Below are positions 35,057-45,405 of a stretch of DNA of 64,000 nucleotides, one piece after another. The stretch covers positions 1 through 64,000 of the forward strand of contig NZ_VSSS01000030.1 in NCBI RefSeq assembly GCF_008123425.1. Direction: 5' to 3'. Positions within the stretch are counted from its first letter, which is position 1. The number at the start of each line of letters is the position of its first letter. The notes under the pieces are model-generated. The model worked only from the letters and a program-made list of their open reading frames with translations. It was not told the DNA's origin and made no database searches. This DNA is from Bradyrhizobium rifense. GTDB lineage: Bacteria; Pseudomonadota; Alphaproteobacteria; Rhizobiales; Xanthobacteraceae. Made by a program: the position numbers and the translations under genes.

Positions 35057-35844
35057 ATGCCGCGACGTGTCGCTTGCCTGTTTGCTGTCCTTATCACCCT
35101 TGCTTGGACAGCTGGCGCTACTGCAGCCGATGTCAGGGTGATGATCTCGGCCGGCTTCTTCGGCGTCTATAGCGAGCTGGGCCCTGCATTCGAGACATCA
35201 ACTGGCCACAAGCTCATCACCACGCGCGGTCCGTCGATTGGAGATTCGCCGGAAGCAATTCCGACGCGCCTCGCGCGTGGCGAGGAAGCCGACGTGGTGA
35301 TCATGGACGGTGTCGGCGTCGATCTCCTGGACCAGCGCAACCTGATCCGACCCGATAGCCGGGTGCCGCTGGCGGAATCATTCATCGGCATGGTGGTTCG
35401 AGCGGGTCAACCCAAACCGGACATCAGCACAATGGATGCGATGCGCAGCACGTTGCTCGCAGCCAAGTCCATTGCCTATTCGGACAGCTCGAGCGGCACC
35501 ATCTTTCAACAATCGGCTTCAAGAAGCTCGGCGTCGCCGACCAACTCGCCGGCCGGACCCGCAAGGTGCGAGGCCCCCCTTCAGGCGAACCTGTGGCCGC
35601 AGTCGTCGCCCGTGGCGAGGCGGATATCGGCTTCCAGCAGGTCCCCGAGCTGATCCATGTCCCCGGCATCGATTTCGTGGGCACGGTGCCGTCCGAGGTC
35701 CAACCTCCCACTCTGTTTGTCGGGGCGCTGCCTAAAACTTCGCAACATCCCGATGTCGGGTTCGAGCTCCTGAAATTCCTGTCCGCTGCTGATGCCGCAG
35801 CCGTCATCACGAAGGCTGGATTGAAGCCATTGTCGCCGCGTTGA
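35057..35844 (+). pseudogene. Frameshifted ModA-like extracellular solute-binding protein
   Basis: An intact gene would encode about 262 residues. Signal peptide MPRRVACLFAVLITLAW ending ATAA, then DVRVMISAGFFGVYSELGPAF and ADVVIMDGVGVDLLD, which match the SBP_bac_11 (ModA/molybdate-binding-like) family. The frame breaks at about 35512: upstream frame reads ...GTIFQQ, and the sequel FKKLGVADQLAG, RGPPSGEPVAAVVARGEAD, ELIHVPGIDFVGTVPSE continues one base out of frame to the stop at 35844. One lost base after CAACAA would restore the reading. The frame that stays open ends at 35653 with unrelated sequence. Either a real pseudogene or a sequencing error. Confidence 0.8.
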
Positions 35845-36041
35845 ATTTGGTTCGCCAGCTCCACGCTGAACCGTGTGGTTGACGCCTGCTACTGGCCCCT
35901 TAGCGGATCTTGGCACTTGCTCCTGCGATGTCTGCAAGTAACCCGAAGCAGACCAAGGCCTGGGGAATGTTCACGACAGCCGAACCCGTTCGAACTGGAC
36001 TAGGCACGGACCCGGAGCGTAACGACCTTCGTGGTGAGCCC
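35845..36041. other. Intergenic, nothing seen
   Basis: 197 bases between the ModA-like pseudogene and the GcrA-like gene (convergent). No terminator, repeat or small gene evident. Confidence 0.5.
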
Positions 36042-36371
36042 CTAGCCGGTGTTCCTGACTGCCTCGGCTAGCATGGCGTAAAGCTGCTGCTTGCTGAATT
36101 CCTTAGGCTGCTGCCGCTCTGCTGTGCTCCGCGACACCTTCTTCGCTACTGGACGTGTGGAGGCGGCTGACGACGCCGGCCTTAGCTTCGGGTGCGGCCT
36201 TATCGTGGGTCTTGCTGTTGGCGGCTTGTGGCCACGCTTCAGGCCCGAACGGGTTAACATGCCGCAGACCGCGTTACGGCTACATCCGAGACGACGCGCA
36301 ATCTGTGCCGCGCTCTGTCCTGCGGCCCAGAGCCTTTTAAGCAGCGCTACGTCTTTCGCACCCCAGTCCAT
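36042..36371 (-). CDS. GcrA-like DNA-binding protein, short
   Basis: 109 residues. The N-terminus matches the GcrA DNA-binding domain: WGAKDVALLKRLWAAGQSAAQIARRLG, then CSRNAVCGMLTRSGLKRG. GcrA is a cell-cycle regulator in alphaproteobacteria that binds sites methylated by CcrM and works through sigma-70. The standard protein is about 170 residues; this one has a basic, Pro/Arg-rich linker and a short helical end (SKQQLYAMLAEAVRN), so the part that contacts sigma-70 in the full-length protein seems absent or altered. Probably a paralogue rather than the main GcrA. Neighbours give no hint. Confidence 0.8.
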   Translation of the reverse strand: MDWGAKDVALLKRLWAAGQSAAQIARRLGCSRNAVCGMLTRSGLKRGHKPPTARPTIRPHPKLRPASSAASTRPVAKKVSRSTAERQQPKEFSKQQLYAMLAEAVRNTG

Positions 36372-36410
36372 GGCAGATATTATAGCGCTGACTGCCAGAC
36401 ACCGGCTAGT

Positions 36411-36590
36411 CTAGTCTTCGTCCGGCTCGCGCACGACTGCCGGATCGTCGGCGTCATCCTCCTCTTCGTCGTCCTCTTCGTCGTCCTCGTCTTCATCAGG
36501 ATCTCGGGGCGGCATCACGGCACCCATAGCCACGAGCGGCATCCGGACGATCGCTGTGATGAAAAATGCTTCGAAGTCGTGTTGCTTCAT
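36411..36590 (-). CDS. Acidic miniprotein, 59 residues
   Basis: Begins MKQHDFEAFFITAIVRMPL and ends in a run of about 25 Asp/Glu residues with a few neutral ones. Start at 36590 has GAGGAG 13-18 bases upstream (slightly far). The N-terminal half is hydrophobic, the C-terminal half strongly acidic and probably disordered. No family recognised; might mimic DNA charge or bind metal or basic proteins. Next gene to the left is the GcrA-like protein on the same strand (40-base gap), so they may form one unit. Confidence 0.6.
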   Translation of the reverse strand: MKQHDFEAFFITAIVRMPLVAMGAVMPPRDPDEDEDDEEDDEEEDDADDPAVVREPDED

Positions 36591-36734
36591 GTTGTTGTTA
36601 CTCCTCGAAAAGCATGCGCAGTCTAATATTCCTGATGGACGACATCCGGATGTCCAGAGTGCGATCGCTCCGACGTGACGGCGATCAGATCGACAGCAGC
36701 GGCAAGGGGCGGCACCGCACACAACTGGCGGCGT

Positions 36735-37052
36735 TTACGAACACTTTATGCCCGAGGACGCATCAGGTCCTATATTCACTAAAACGTCGCCGGCAGTGAT
36801 TTCGGGATCTCCAAGATCGAGGTCAAGCAGACTTGCTTGAACAAACTCCAGTATCTTAGCGTTCGCTGCATTGGCACTTTCGCGGTCCTCGAATATCATC
36901 ACAGCGACACCAACGCCGTCGCCCCCATCCAGCACGTAGTAAGACCTGAATCCGTGCGATTGCCTCAGGATCTGACCGATGCCGCTCTTGGCGCGACGAG
37001 CAGCGTCCGCAACCGAACGAACCTTGGTGTACTTGCGAAGGACGATGTACAT
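36735..37052 (-). CDS. Small alpha/beta protein, stress-responsive ABM-like
   Basis: 105 residues from an ATG at 37052. Sequence YIVLRKYTKVRSVADAARRA, GIGQILRQSHGFRSYYVLDGGDGVGVAVMIFEDRESANAANA and ILEFVQASL reads like a dimeric alpha/beta-barrel (antibiotic-biosynthesis-monooxygenase-like) protein; similar proteins of 100-110 residues are common in Bradyrhizobium without a known reaction. An in-frame ATG further upstream (37088) is possible, but the longer frame up to 37385 runs through an intergenic palindrome and is not real. Role unknown. Confidence 0.65.
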   Translation of the reverse strand: MYIVLRKYTKVRSVADAARRAKSGIGQILRQSHGFRSYYVLDGGDGVGVAVMIFEDRESANAANAKILEFVQASLLDLDLGDPEITAGDVLVNIGPDASSGIKCS

Positions 37053-37189
37053 GAGGTCACCACGCGTTACAGTTCCCGTCCCACGCATCAAAGCATATTG
37101 GGTCCCGGTTGGACCAGGGCGCCACTTCCAGGATGGATCATAAACGCCAATCGACGGGCCGCGCGACGTGCCTTGTTCCAGTGAGCCAA

Positions 37190-37213
37190 CCTCGCCCCGC
37201 AGGCGGGGCGAGG
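37190..37213. repeat. GC-rich palindrome (intergenic repeat or terminator)
   Basis: CCTCGCCCCGC at 37190-37200 and its exact reverse complement at 37203-37213 with a 2-base centre. Lies 10 bases after the dodecin stop (minus strand), without a T-run. Its form is like the palindromic intergenic units common in Bradyrhizobium, whose accidental translation contains SPRLRGEV. Confidence 0.7.
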
Positions 37214-37222
37214 TGCTGGGGC

Positions 37223-37438
37223 TCAGGAACCGTCGAACTTGAACGAAACGTTGAGCTTGGCGCGATAGGCCTCTACGTTTCCCTTCGCATCCAGTTGCAT
37301 ATCGAGTTTGACGACTTCTGCAATGCGAAGATCTCGGAGAGATTTTGCAGCTTGCCCGACCGCATTGGCGGCCGCCTTCTCCCATGAGTCGCTGCTGGTG
37401 CCGATCAGTTCAATGACCTTGTAGACGCTATCAGGCAT
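37223..37438 (-). CDS. Dodecin-family protein
   Basis: 71 residues, the length of dodecins. The family pattern is visible: VYKVIELIGTSSDSWEKAAANAVGQAAKSLRDL, then EAYRAKLNVSFKF. Dodecins form hollow 12-mers and store flavin. In flavin-binding members a Trp follows the LR motif; here this position is Ile39 (LRIAEV), so flavin stacking may be lost. GGAGG is eight bases before the ATG at 37438. Single gene; palindrome directly downstream. Confidence 0.88.
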   Translation of the reverse strand: MPDSVYKVIELIGTSSDSWEKAAANAVGQAAKSLRDLRIAEVVKLDMQLDAKGNVEAYRAKLNVSFKFDGS

Positions 37439-37687
37439 GTCGTCCTCCGGTTCGGTATGAAGCAGGAAGCAGGTGCTCCCTGCCGTTGTGAAATCTAGCA
37501 TCAGGATATCGGCGCTGATAGACGCGATACGGTCTCGGCCGTCGCCCGGAGCCCGATAAGGGACAAACTGCATTTGGCGGGGATGTCGGCTTTTGACCCC
37601 GAAGCCGACTTTGCGCTGGCGGTCTCGGCAGCTATGATGTCAGCCGATGAAGATAACATCTGACACAGCAACGAGGGTCTGTCGTCG

Positions 37688-38113
37688 ATGAGGTTAATGT
37701 GTGCGGTTCTTTGGCTTGCCTTGACGCAGTCCGTAGATGCGCAGCAGCAAGGCTCGACGATCACTTTGGCTTGCAACGGAACAAGTAAGTTGGTGGCTTC
37801 ATCCGGAGCAGAGTTGAAATTGGACCCCGTCACCAATCTCAGCATCATTGTGAGCGCGCGCAGTCAAACAGTGTCGTTCCTTGATAACGTCGTACCGATC
37901 ACGAAGACCACCCCTTTGCTTGTCGGGTTCAGCAGCCAGTACGCGAATGGGAGGCCGACCATCTCTGGCCGGATTGATCGGCTTACCAAGAGTGTCGAAA
38001 TCGATTGGATGTACGAGAACGTCGGCGATAACACCCATTGGGAGCTTACGTGTCGTCCCGTCGTTCCCTTTTCTGAAGCCCCCAATTTTGATCGCCCACG
38101 GGCCCACAGCTGA
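37688..38113 (+). CDS. Unknown secreted protein
   Basis: 141 residues. Signal peptide of about 18 residues (MRLMCAVLWLALTQSVDA). Mature part is beta-rich with two Cys (TLACNG and LTCRPV) that may form a disulfide. Motifs such as SGRIDRLTKSVEIDWMYEN are shared by small secreted proteins of Rhizobiales, but no named domain is recognised. Start at 37688 has GAGGGT 13 bases upstream. Monocistronic. Confidence 0.65.
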   Translation: MRLMCAVLWLALTQSVDAQQQGSTITLACNGTSKLVASSGAELKLDPVTNLSIIVSARSQTVSFLDNVVPITKTTPLLVGFSSQYANGRPTISGRIDRLTKSVEIDWMYENVGDNTHWELTCRPVVPFSEAPNFDRPRAHS

Positions 38114-38436
38114 CGTTAGCTTCTCGGCTAATGTCAGATAAAGGCACATCAGACGGCCAGCATCGGTAGCAAAGAAAACGAAGCCACGCTCGGGATGATG
38201 ACCCAACGTAGGCGATAAACGCCCGATGGATGCCATTTGCCAAGCCGGTTGTTGGCCCATCGCTTCCGTTGACGCAGGGCAGCTACATGTCGGTTCGCAG
38301 GGGTAGACCGGAAGTTTGAATCCGAGCGTCAAACCGACGCGATTGACCCTGAGCGGACTTCGCGCTTTGTGCTATGCGCTAGAGCTGGGCAGCACGATGG
38401 GAAAGCCTATTGCGCGACCGTTACCTTGGTCAGTGG
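38114..38436. other. Intergenic, nothing convincing seen
   Basis: 323 bases between two hypothetical genes. No terminator, repeat or credible RNA gene was recognised. The frames crossing it on the minus strand are judged non-coding. Confidence 0.5.
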
Positions 38437-38739
38437 ATGCGGATGTATCGAGAGCTCTCTATCTGGAAGCGAATTGACGCCGAAAGGGCTGTTCACTTCA
38501 GATGCTTTGAGGACGTTGCCTCGCATCTTTTTTGCGTCCAAAGCGCTGACTTTTATGCCTTGCCAGTGACGGTCAACGCCCGCCTTGAGTTCGATCGCCA
38601 ATTTGTCGAGCTTTTTATCGAAGTCGAGCCGATGGAACGCAGTCGATGGTTCGCCACTGTTGATCAGGCCATTACTGCACATGAAGAGGAGTTCTTCTCG
38701 ATAGGGCGCGATGTCGCCGACCAGGAAAAGAAGAAATGA
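38437..38739 (+). CDS. Hypothetical protein, doubtful
   Basis: 100 residues from the ATG at 38437 (an in-frame TTG lies at 38410). Sequence has a plausible protein composition: FRCFEDVASHLFCVQSADFY, ALPVTVNARLEFDRQFVELF, ITAHEEEFFSIGRDVADQEKKK. No family recognised and no ribosome binding site seen. An opposing frame on the minus strand (38407-38820) is also open and cannot be ruled out, but the plus-strand frame has the more natural composition. Confidence 0.4.
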   Translation: MRMYRELSIWKRIDAERAVHFRCFEDVASHLFCVQSADFYALPVTVNARLEFDRQFVELFIEVEPMERSRWFATVDQAITAHEEEFFSIGRDVADQEKKK

Positions 38740-38861
38740 TGTGACGTCTGGAACTGGCCCCTTAGCTGACGTACCGCGCGGCTTGGCCTTGACATCCGAC
38801 AATGGCCACGCAGCGGACATAGCTCACCAACTTTTCCTTTTCGGTCGCCGCATCCGCCTTC

Positions 38862-40883
<2,022 letters not shown>

Positions 40884-40887
<4 letters not shown>

Positions 40888-41705
40888 GTCCGCCGGCTCC
40901 GCGACTGGGGATCGAGAATGTCGCGCAGGCCGTCGCCGAGCAGGTTGAGGCCGAGCACCGTCAGGAAGATGGCCAGGCCCGGAAACACCGAGAGCCACGG
41001 CGCCGTCGTGATCTGATCGCGCGCGTCCGACAGCATGCTGCCCCAGCTCGGAAACGGCGGCCGGACACCGAGGCCGAGGAACGACAAGGCGGCCTCGGAG
41101 AGGACCGCGCTGCCCATGCCGAGCGTGCCGATGACGACGATCGGCCCCAGCATGTTCGGCAAGAGCTGCGTGATCATGATGCGCAGATCGCCGTAGCCGA
41201 GCACGGTCGCCGCCTGCACATAGCCCTGGCTCCTCAACGACAGCGCCGAGGCGCGCGCGATCCGGCAGGTGAAGGACCAGTTGGTCAGCCCCAGCGCAAT
41301 CAGCAGGCTGGTCAGGCCCGGTCCGAGCACGGCCATGATGGCCAGCGCAAAGATCAGCGAGGGGATCGCGAGCATGACATTGGTCAGGGCGTTGACGACA
41401 TCGTCCCACCAGCCGCCCCAATAGCCGGCGCTCAGGCCCAGCGCCACGCCGATGACGCTGTTGATGAGCTGCGAGACGATGCCGACCGTCAGCGAAACAC
41501 GCGCGCCGTAGACGACACGGGAATAGATGTCGCGGCCCTGGTCGTCGGTGCCGAACCACCAGGTCCAGCTCGGCGGCTCCTCCGCGTTCAGCAGATTGGC
41601 GTCCAGGACGGGATCGGTGTGCGCCAGCCAGGGCGCAAGCACACCGACCAGGATCGCGAGCGCGAACAACGCGCCACCGATGACGAGATTGGCGCGAAGC
41701 TTCAT
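40884..41705 (-). CDS. Peptide/nickel-type ABC transporter permease, DppC-like
   Basis: 273 residues. Five to six helices: LVIGGALFALAILVGVLAPWLA, LTVGIVSQLINSVIGVALGLSAGYWGG, NVMLAIPSLIFALAIMAVLG, then the EAA-like loop and VLSEAALSFLGLGVRPPFPSWGSML, which is characteristic of DppC/OppC. Start at 41705 overlaps the upstream DppB-type gene by four bases. Confidence 0.94.
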
Positions 41706-42625
41706 GCGTATCTGATCCTGGGATCGATCACGCCGTAGAGCATGTCGATCAGCAAGTTGATCGCGAGAAAGGCCAGCACCACCACGAGAATGGAGCCCTG
41801 GACGGCGGGAAGGTCGCGCTGCAGGACGCTGTCCACCAGCAGCGAGCCGATGCCCGGCCAGGAAAACAGCTTTTCGACGACGACCGCCTGCCCCATCAGC
41901 CCGCCGAACTGCAGGCCGACGGTGGTGAGAATGATGACGAGCGCGTTGCGCATCACGTGCCACTTCACCACCCGGGTCTCGCTCATGCCCTTGGAGCGCG
42001 CGGTGCGGACGAAATCGGCCGTCATGATCTCGAGCACCGCGGCGCGCGTCGTCCGGGCAAACAGGGCCATCGGCGAGACGCCGAGCGTCACGGCCGGGAG
42101 GATCAGATATTTGAGGCCGCCATCGCCGTAGCCGAAGCTCGGCAACCAGCCGAGCTTCAACGCAAAGACATACATCATCACCAGTCCGAGCCAGAATTTG
42201 GCAATGGACAGGCCCGACACCGCCACGACCATCGCGAGCGTGTCGACGAGACCGCCCGGCCGCAATGCGGCAATGAAGCCGAGGGGTACGCCGAGCAGAA
42301 CCGAGAATGCCATGGCGGTGAAGATCAGCTGCAGCGTCGGCCAGGCCCGCTTGGCGATCATGGTCGTGACAGGCTCGCGGGTCCGGAACGACGTGCCGAA
42401 ATCACCGGTGGCGAGCTTGGCGATATAGGCGCCGAAACGCACATAGACGGGATCGTCGAGGCCGAGCTGCTTCTTCAGGCGCAGCTCGACCTGGGGATCA
42501 GCGTCGTCGCTCATGGACGAGACGATGCTGCCGGGAACAACGCTGAACAGCACGAAGACCAGAGCCACGACGGCGAGCACGGTCGGAATGGTTTGCAGGA
42601 GACGACGGATCAGGAAGGAGAGCAT
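41702..42625 (-). CDS. Peptide/nickel-type ABC transporter permease, DppB-like
   Basis: 307 residues. FLIRRLLQTIPTVLAVVALVFVLF opens the protein, followed by the periplasmic loop LKKQLGLDDPVYVRFGAYI, and GDFGTSFRTREPV typical of DppB/OppB. Later helices include VLLGVPLGFIAALRPGG and FGGLMGQAVVVEKLFSWPGIG. Start at 42625 has GGGAGG upstream; the ATG at 42649 would add eight residues. Confidence 0.94.
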   Translation of the reverse strand: MLSFLIRRLLQTIPTVLAVVALVFVLFSVVPGSIVSSMSDDADPQVELRLKKQLGLDDPVYVRFGAYIAKLATGDFGTSFRTREPVTTMIAKRAWPTLQLIFTAMAFSVLLGVPLGFIAALRPGGLVDTLAMVVAVSGLSIAKFWLGLVMMYVFALKLGWLPSFGYGDGGLKYLILPAVTLGVSPMALFARTTRAAVLEIMTADFVRTARSKGMSETRVVKWHVMRNALVIILTTVGLQFGGLMGQAVVVEKLFSWPGIGSLLVDSVLQRDLPAVQGSILVVVLAFLAINLLIDMLYGVIDPRIRYA

Positions 42626-42684
42626 CGGCACTTTCTTCCCTCCCCCCATCGTTCACTGCGATGGAGGGAGCACGAGAACGCGTA

Positions 42685-44274
42685 TCACTTCGCGGGCGAG
42701 GTCTCGTCGACCCAGAGGTCCTCGACGTTCTGGTGGGTCAGCTCGGTCGCGTTCAGCTGAACGCCGTGGAGCCATGGCTGCACGGCCATGACCGCCTTGT
42801 TGTAATTGAAGAACCAGACCGGCGCCTCTTCATACAGCAGCGCATTGGCCTTCTGCAGCAGCTGGATGCGCTTTGCGGAATCGTCGGACTGCCCGGCCTC
42901 GTCGAGAATCTTGTCGAGGTCGGCGTTCTTGAAGTTCATGTAGTTGCAGGCCGATTGCGGCGTCGACGAGTGGAAGCATTTCAGCGCCGCCTGGGGGTCC
43001 GGGCCTGTCTGCTGGGAATAGATGAAGGCCTGGTAGTCGCCGGACCGCACCACCTCCGACAGCACCGCGGCCTCGACCTGCTTGACCTTCACCTTGATGC
43101 CGACCTTGTCCAGCATCGGGATGACCGCCGAGACGATCGGCAGGCCCCAGCTTTCATTCTGGCTGGTGGTCCATTCGAATTCGAAGCCGGAGGGGTAGCC
43201 GGCGTCAGCGAGCAGCTGCTTGGCCTTGGCGGGATCGAAGGGGTAAGGCTTCATCGCCTTGTCGTAGGCCGTCGAGGTCAGCGGCAGCCAGCCGGTGGCG
43301 CGATAGGCCTTGCCCTTGACCAGCTTGCTGATGATCAAATCGGTATCGATCGCATAGTTGATCGCCTGCCGGACGCGCTTGTCGGCGAACGGCTTGAACG
43401 CGGGATTCATCCCCATGTAACGCGTGAAAACCTCGGCGACCTCGGCGATGGTGCCCTTGAGGTTGGGATCGGCCTGATAGGCGACATATTGCGCCGGCCC
43501 GAGCACGGAGGTGTCGATCTCCTTGTTGCGGAAGGCGACATCGCGCGCCGCGGCTTCGCCCATGATCGACACGATGACCTTGTCGGCGTAGGGCTTGCCG
43601 GGCTTGTAGAACCGGTCCCAGCGCTCCAGGACGATGCGCGATCCCGGCACGTGCTCGACGAACTTGAACGGTCCAAGGCCGATCGGATGCTGGATGAAGC
43701 CGTCCTTGGCGGCCTCGTCGGCCGGATAGATCGAGGTCAGCGCGGTGAACAAGTAGAAGGCCGGATCGACTTTCTCGGTCAGCTTCATCTCGACGGTGAA
43801 GTCGTCGATCTTCTTCAGGCCGGAAATTTCCTTGGCCTGGCCCTTCTCCACCGCGGCCGCGCCCTCGATGATCCGGACATAGCGCGCGCCGGGGTAGGCC
43901 TTGGTGCCGTCCATGATGCGGTTGTAGGACCAGATGAGGTCGTCAGCCGTCATCTTGCGGCCGTTGTGGAAATAGGCGTCGTCGCGGAGCTTGAAGGTGT
44001 AGACGAGACCTCCGCCCGAAACCACGGCCTCCTTGGCAAGCTCCGGGATCGGCTTACCTTCCGCGGAATCCCAGATGTAGAGCGAGCGATGCAGGCCCTT
44101 GGCGTAGATCTCGTCCTGGGCGCGCTGGGTGGTGTGGATGTCCAGGCTCGTGAAACTCGAGCCATAGGGCGCGGTCATGCGGATGGTTCCGCCCTTGCGC
44201 GGTGTCTGAGCCTCTGCCGGGGCGGCGAGCGCCAGTCCCAGGCCCGCAACGATCGCCAACATCCTGAACATCAT
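42685..44274 (-). CDS. Peptide/nickel-type ABC transporter substrate-binding protein (family 5)
   Basis: 529 residues. Signal peptide about 22 residues (MMFRMLAIVAGLGLALAAPAEA). Typical family 5 solute-binding protein: GGTIRMTAPYGSSFTSLDIHTT, FKLRDDAYFHNGRKMTADD, QQLLADAGYPSGFEF. Transports peptides, nickel or related solutes; specificity cannot be read. First gene of a complete operon (binding protein, two permeases, two ATPases) of about 5.4 kb. GGGGG lies eight bases before the start at 44274. Confidence 0.93.
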   Translation of the reverse strand: MMFRMLAIVAGLGLALAAPAEAQTPRKGGTIRMTAPYGSSFTSLDIHTTQRAQDEIYAKGLHRSLYIWDSAEGKPIPELAKEAVVSGGGLVYTFKLRDDAYFHNGRKMTADDLIWSYNRIMDGTKAYPGARYVRIIEGAAAVEKGQAKEISGLKKIDDFTVEMKLTEKVDPAFYLFTALTSIYPADEAAKDGFIQHPIGLGPFKFVEHVPGSRIVLERWDRFYKPGKPYADKVIVSIMGEAAARDVAFRNKEIDTSVLGPAQYVAYQADPNLKGTIAEVAEVFTRYMGMNPAFKPFADKRVRQAINYAIDTDLIISKLVKGKAYRATGWLPLTSTAYDKAMKPYPFDPAKAKQLLADAGYPSGFEFEWTTSQNESWGLPIVSAVIPMLDKVGIKVKVKQVEAAVLSEVVRSGDYQAFIYSQQTGPDPQAALKCFHSSTPQSACNYMNFKNADLDKILDEAGQSDDSAKRIQLLQKANALLYEEAPVWFFNYNKAVMAVQPWLHGVQLNATELTHQNVEDLWVDETSPAK

Positions 44275-44498
44275 GTGTCCCCCAACAACGCAGGTAGTCC
44301 GATCAGGGATTTGATCATTCGGAGCCCGTCGAATGCAAGCCTCGTTTTGATGGCGATCAGTGGTTCCGGGCCTCGGGCAGGTTGTATCCCCCCGCGATGC
44401 AAGGCCGATTGACGCGGTGCCGGGACCAGTGAACATTTTTCGCAATCAATGCGACCAAACCCATGATCGTTATCTGAGCCCCAGGGATCGCGGAAAAA

Positions 44499-45383
44499 AT
44501 GACTCGCCGAACGCTCTTTGTCTTGCTCGCGGGCAGTCTGCTCGCCGCGACGGCGGCGATGGCGATCCCCGTTACGCCGGACCCCTCTCGCGACAGTCCG
44601 ACCAACACCATCCACGCCGGCTGGCAGCACACCTCGCGGTCAAACGGGTATGTCGACCAGACCTGGTGGGCCGTCAGGGACAGTTGCTCCCCGGAATATC
44701 TCGGTGAGCGCCTGCTCTGCGACGCTGTCGGGGTTTTGGCCCGGGCCACGAGCCGGACCTTCGAGGCCAAAATGTCCGAAGACATGGGTCTGCCGCTCCC
44801 CGACGGCTGGGGCCTGATGACCGCGAAGAACTCGCCTTTCATCCGGTCGGCTCACGTCGAGACGCCGCGCGATCTTGAGGTCGTGCTCAGCTTCTATCGC
44901 GCCGCACTCAGCAAAAACGGCTGGACCGAGACTGACGGTGCGGTGGTCGAGCCCGACCGGGCCGTGATCGCCTTCACGACTTCAGATGGACCGGCGCTGC
45001 TCCGGCTCACCCGTCAGGACGGCAAGACCATCGCCGACCTGTCGCGGCGCAAGCCGGCGGTGGCGACGTCAGGCCTCCTGCCGAAGCCGGGGCAAGTGAA
45101 GCTGATGCTCGGCAACAAGACGGATGACGCGGCAGTCGTCACCGTCGACCAGCGAACCATCAGGCTGGCTGCGCATGCCGGAGAGAAGCTCGCCTACTCC
45201 GACGACACGGCGAACGAATTGCCGGATAGCCAAAAGATCGACCTGCCGCCGGGTAAGTACAAGGTTACCATCAGGATCGACGGCGGCACGGCCGAGAGCC
45301 GCGCGTTCGAGGTCGCGGCCAACGAGACCTGGGGCCTGCTGGTCGGCCCGGACGGCGCTGCACTTCCGATGCGGCTGTATTGA
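44499..45383 (+). CDS. Unknown secreted protein
   Basis: 294 residues. Signal peptide of 22 residues (ends ATAAMA). Three parts can be seen: a Cys-containing N-terminal part (about 25-80), a middle part resembling small alpha/beta folds (SFYRAALSKNGWTETD, AFTTSDGPALLRLTRQDG), and a beta-rich C-terminus from about residue 190 (LMLGNKTDDAAVVTVDQRTIRLAAHAGEKLAY...). No family recognised with confidence. Divergent from the peptide transporter; monocistronic. Confidence 0.65.
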   Translation: MTRRTLFVLLAGSLLAATAAMAIPVTPDPSRDSPTNTIHAGWQHTSRSNGYVDQTWWAVRDSCSPEYLGERLLCDAVGVLARATSRTFEAKMSEDMGLPLPDGWGLMTAKNSPFIRSAHVETPRDLEVVLSFYRAALSKNGWTETDGAVVEPDRAVIAFTTSDGPALLRLTRQDGKTIADLSRRKPAVATSGLLPKPGQVKLMLGNKTDDAAVVTVDQRTIRLAAHAGEKLAYSDDTANELPDSQKIDLPPGKYKVTIRIDGGTAESRAFEVAANETWGLLVGPDGAALPMRLY

Positions 45384-45405
45384 CCGCCTCCACGCCATGA
45401 GGCTC

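Noticed and set aside
37053..37385. 5' extension of the small ABM-like gene
   Set aside because: It passes through a GC-rich intergenic palindrome whose translation gives SPRLRGEV, a sign of non-coding repeat, and through the dodecin gene region.
38407..38820. 137-codon minus-strand frame opposite the doubtful gene at 38437-38739
   Set aside because: No motif or start site; composition is less natural than the plus-strand frame, though neither is firm.
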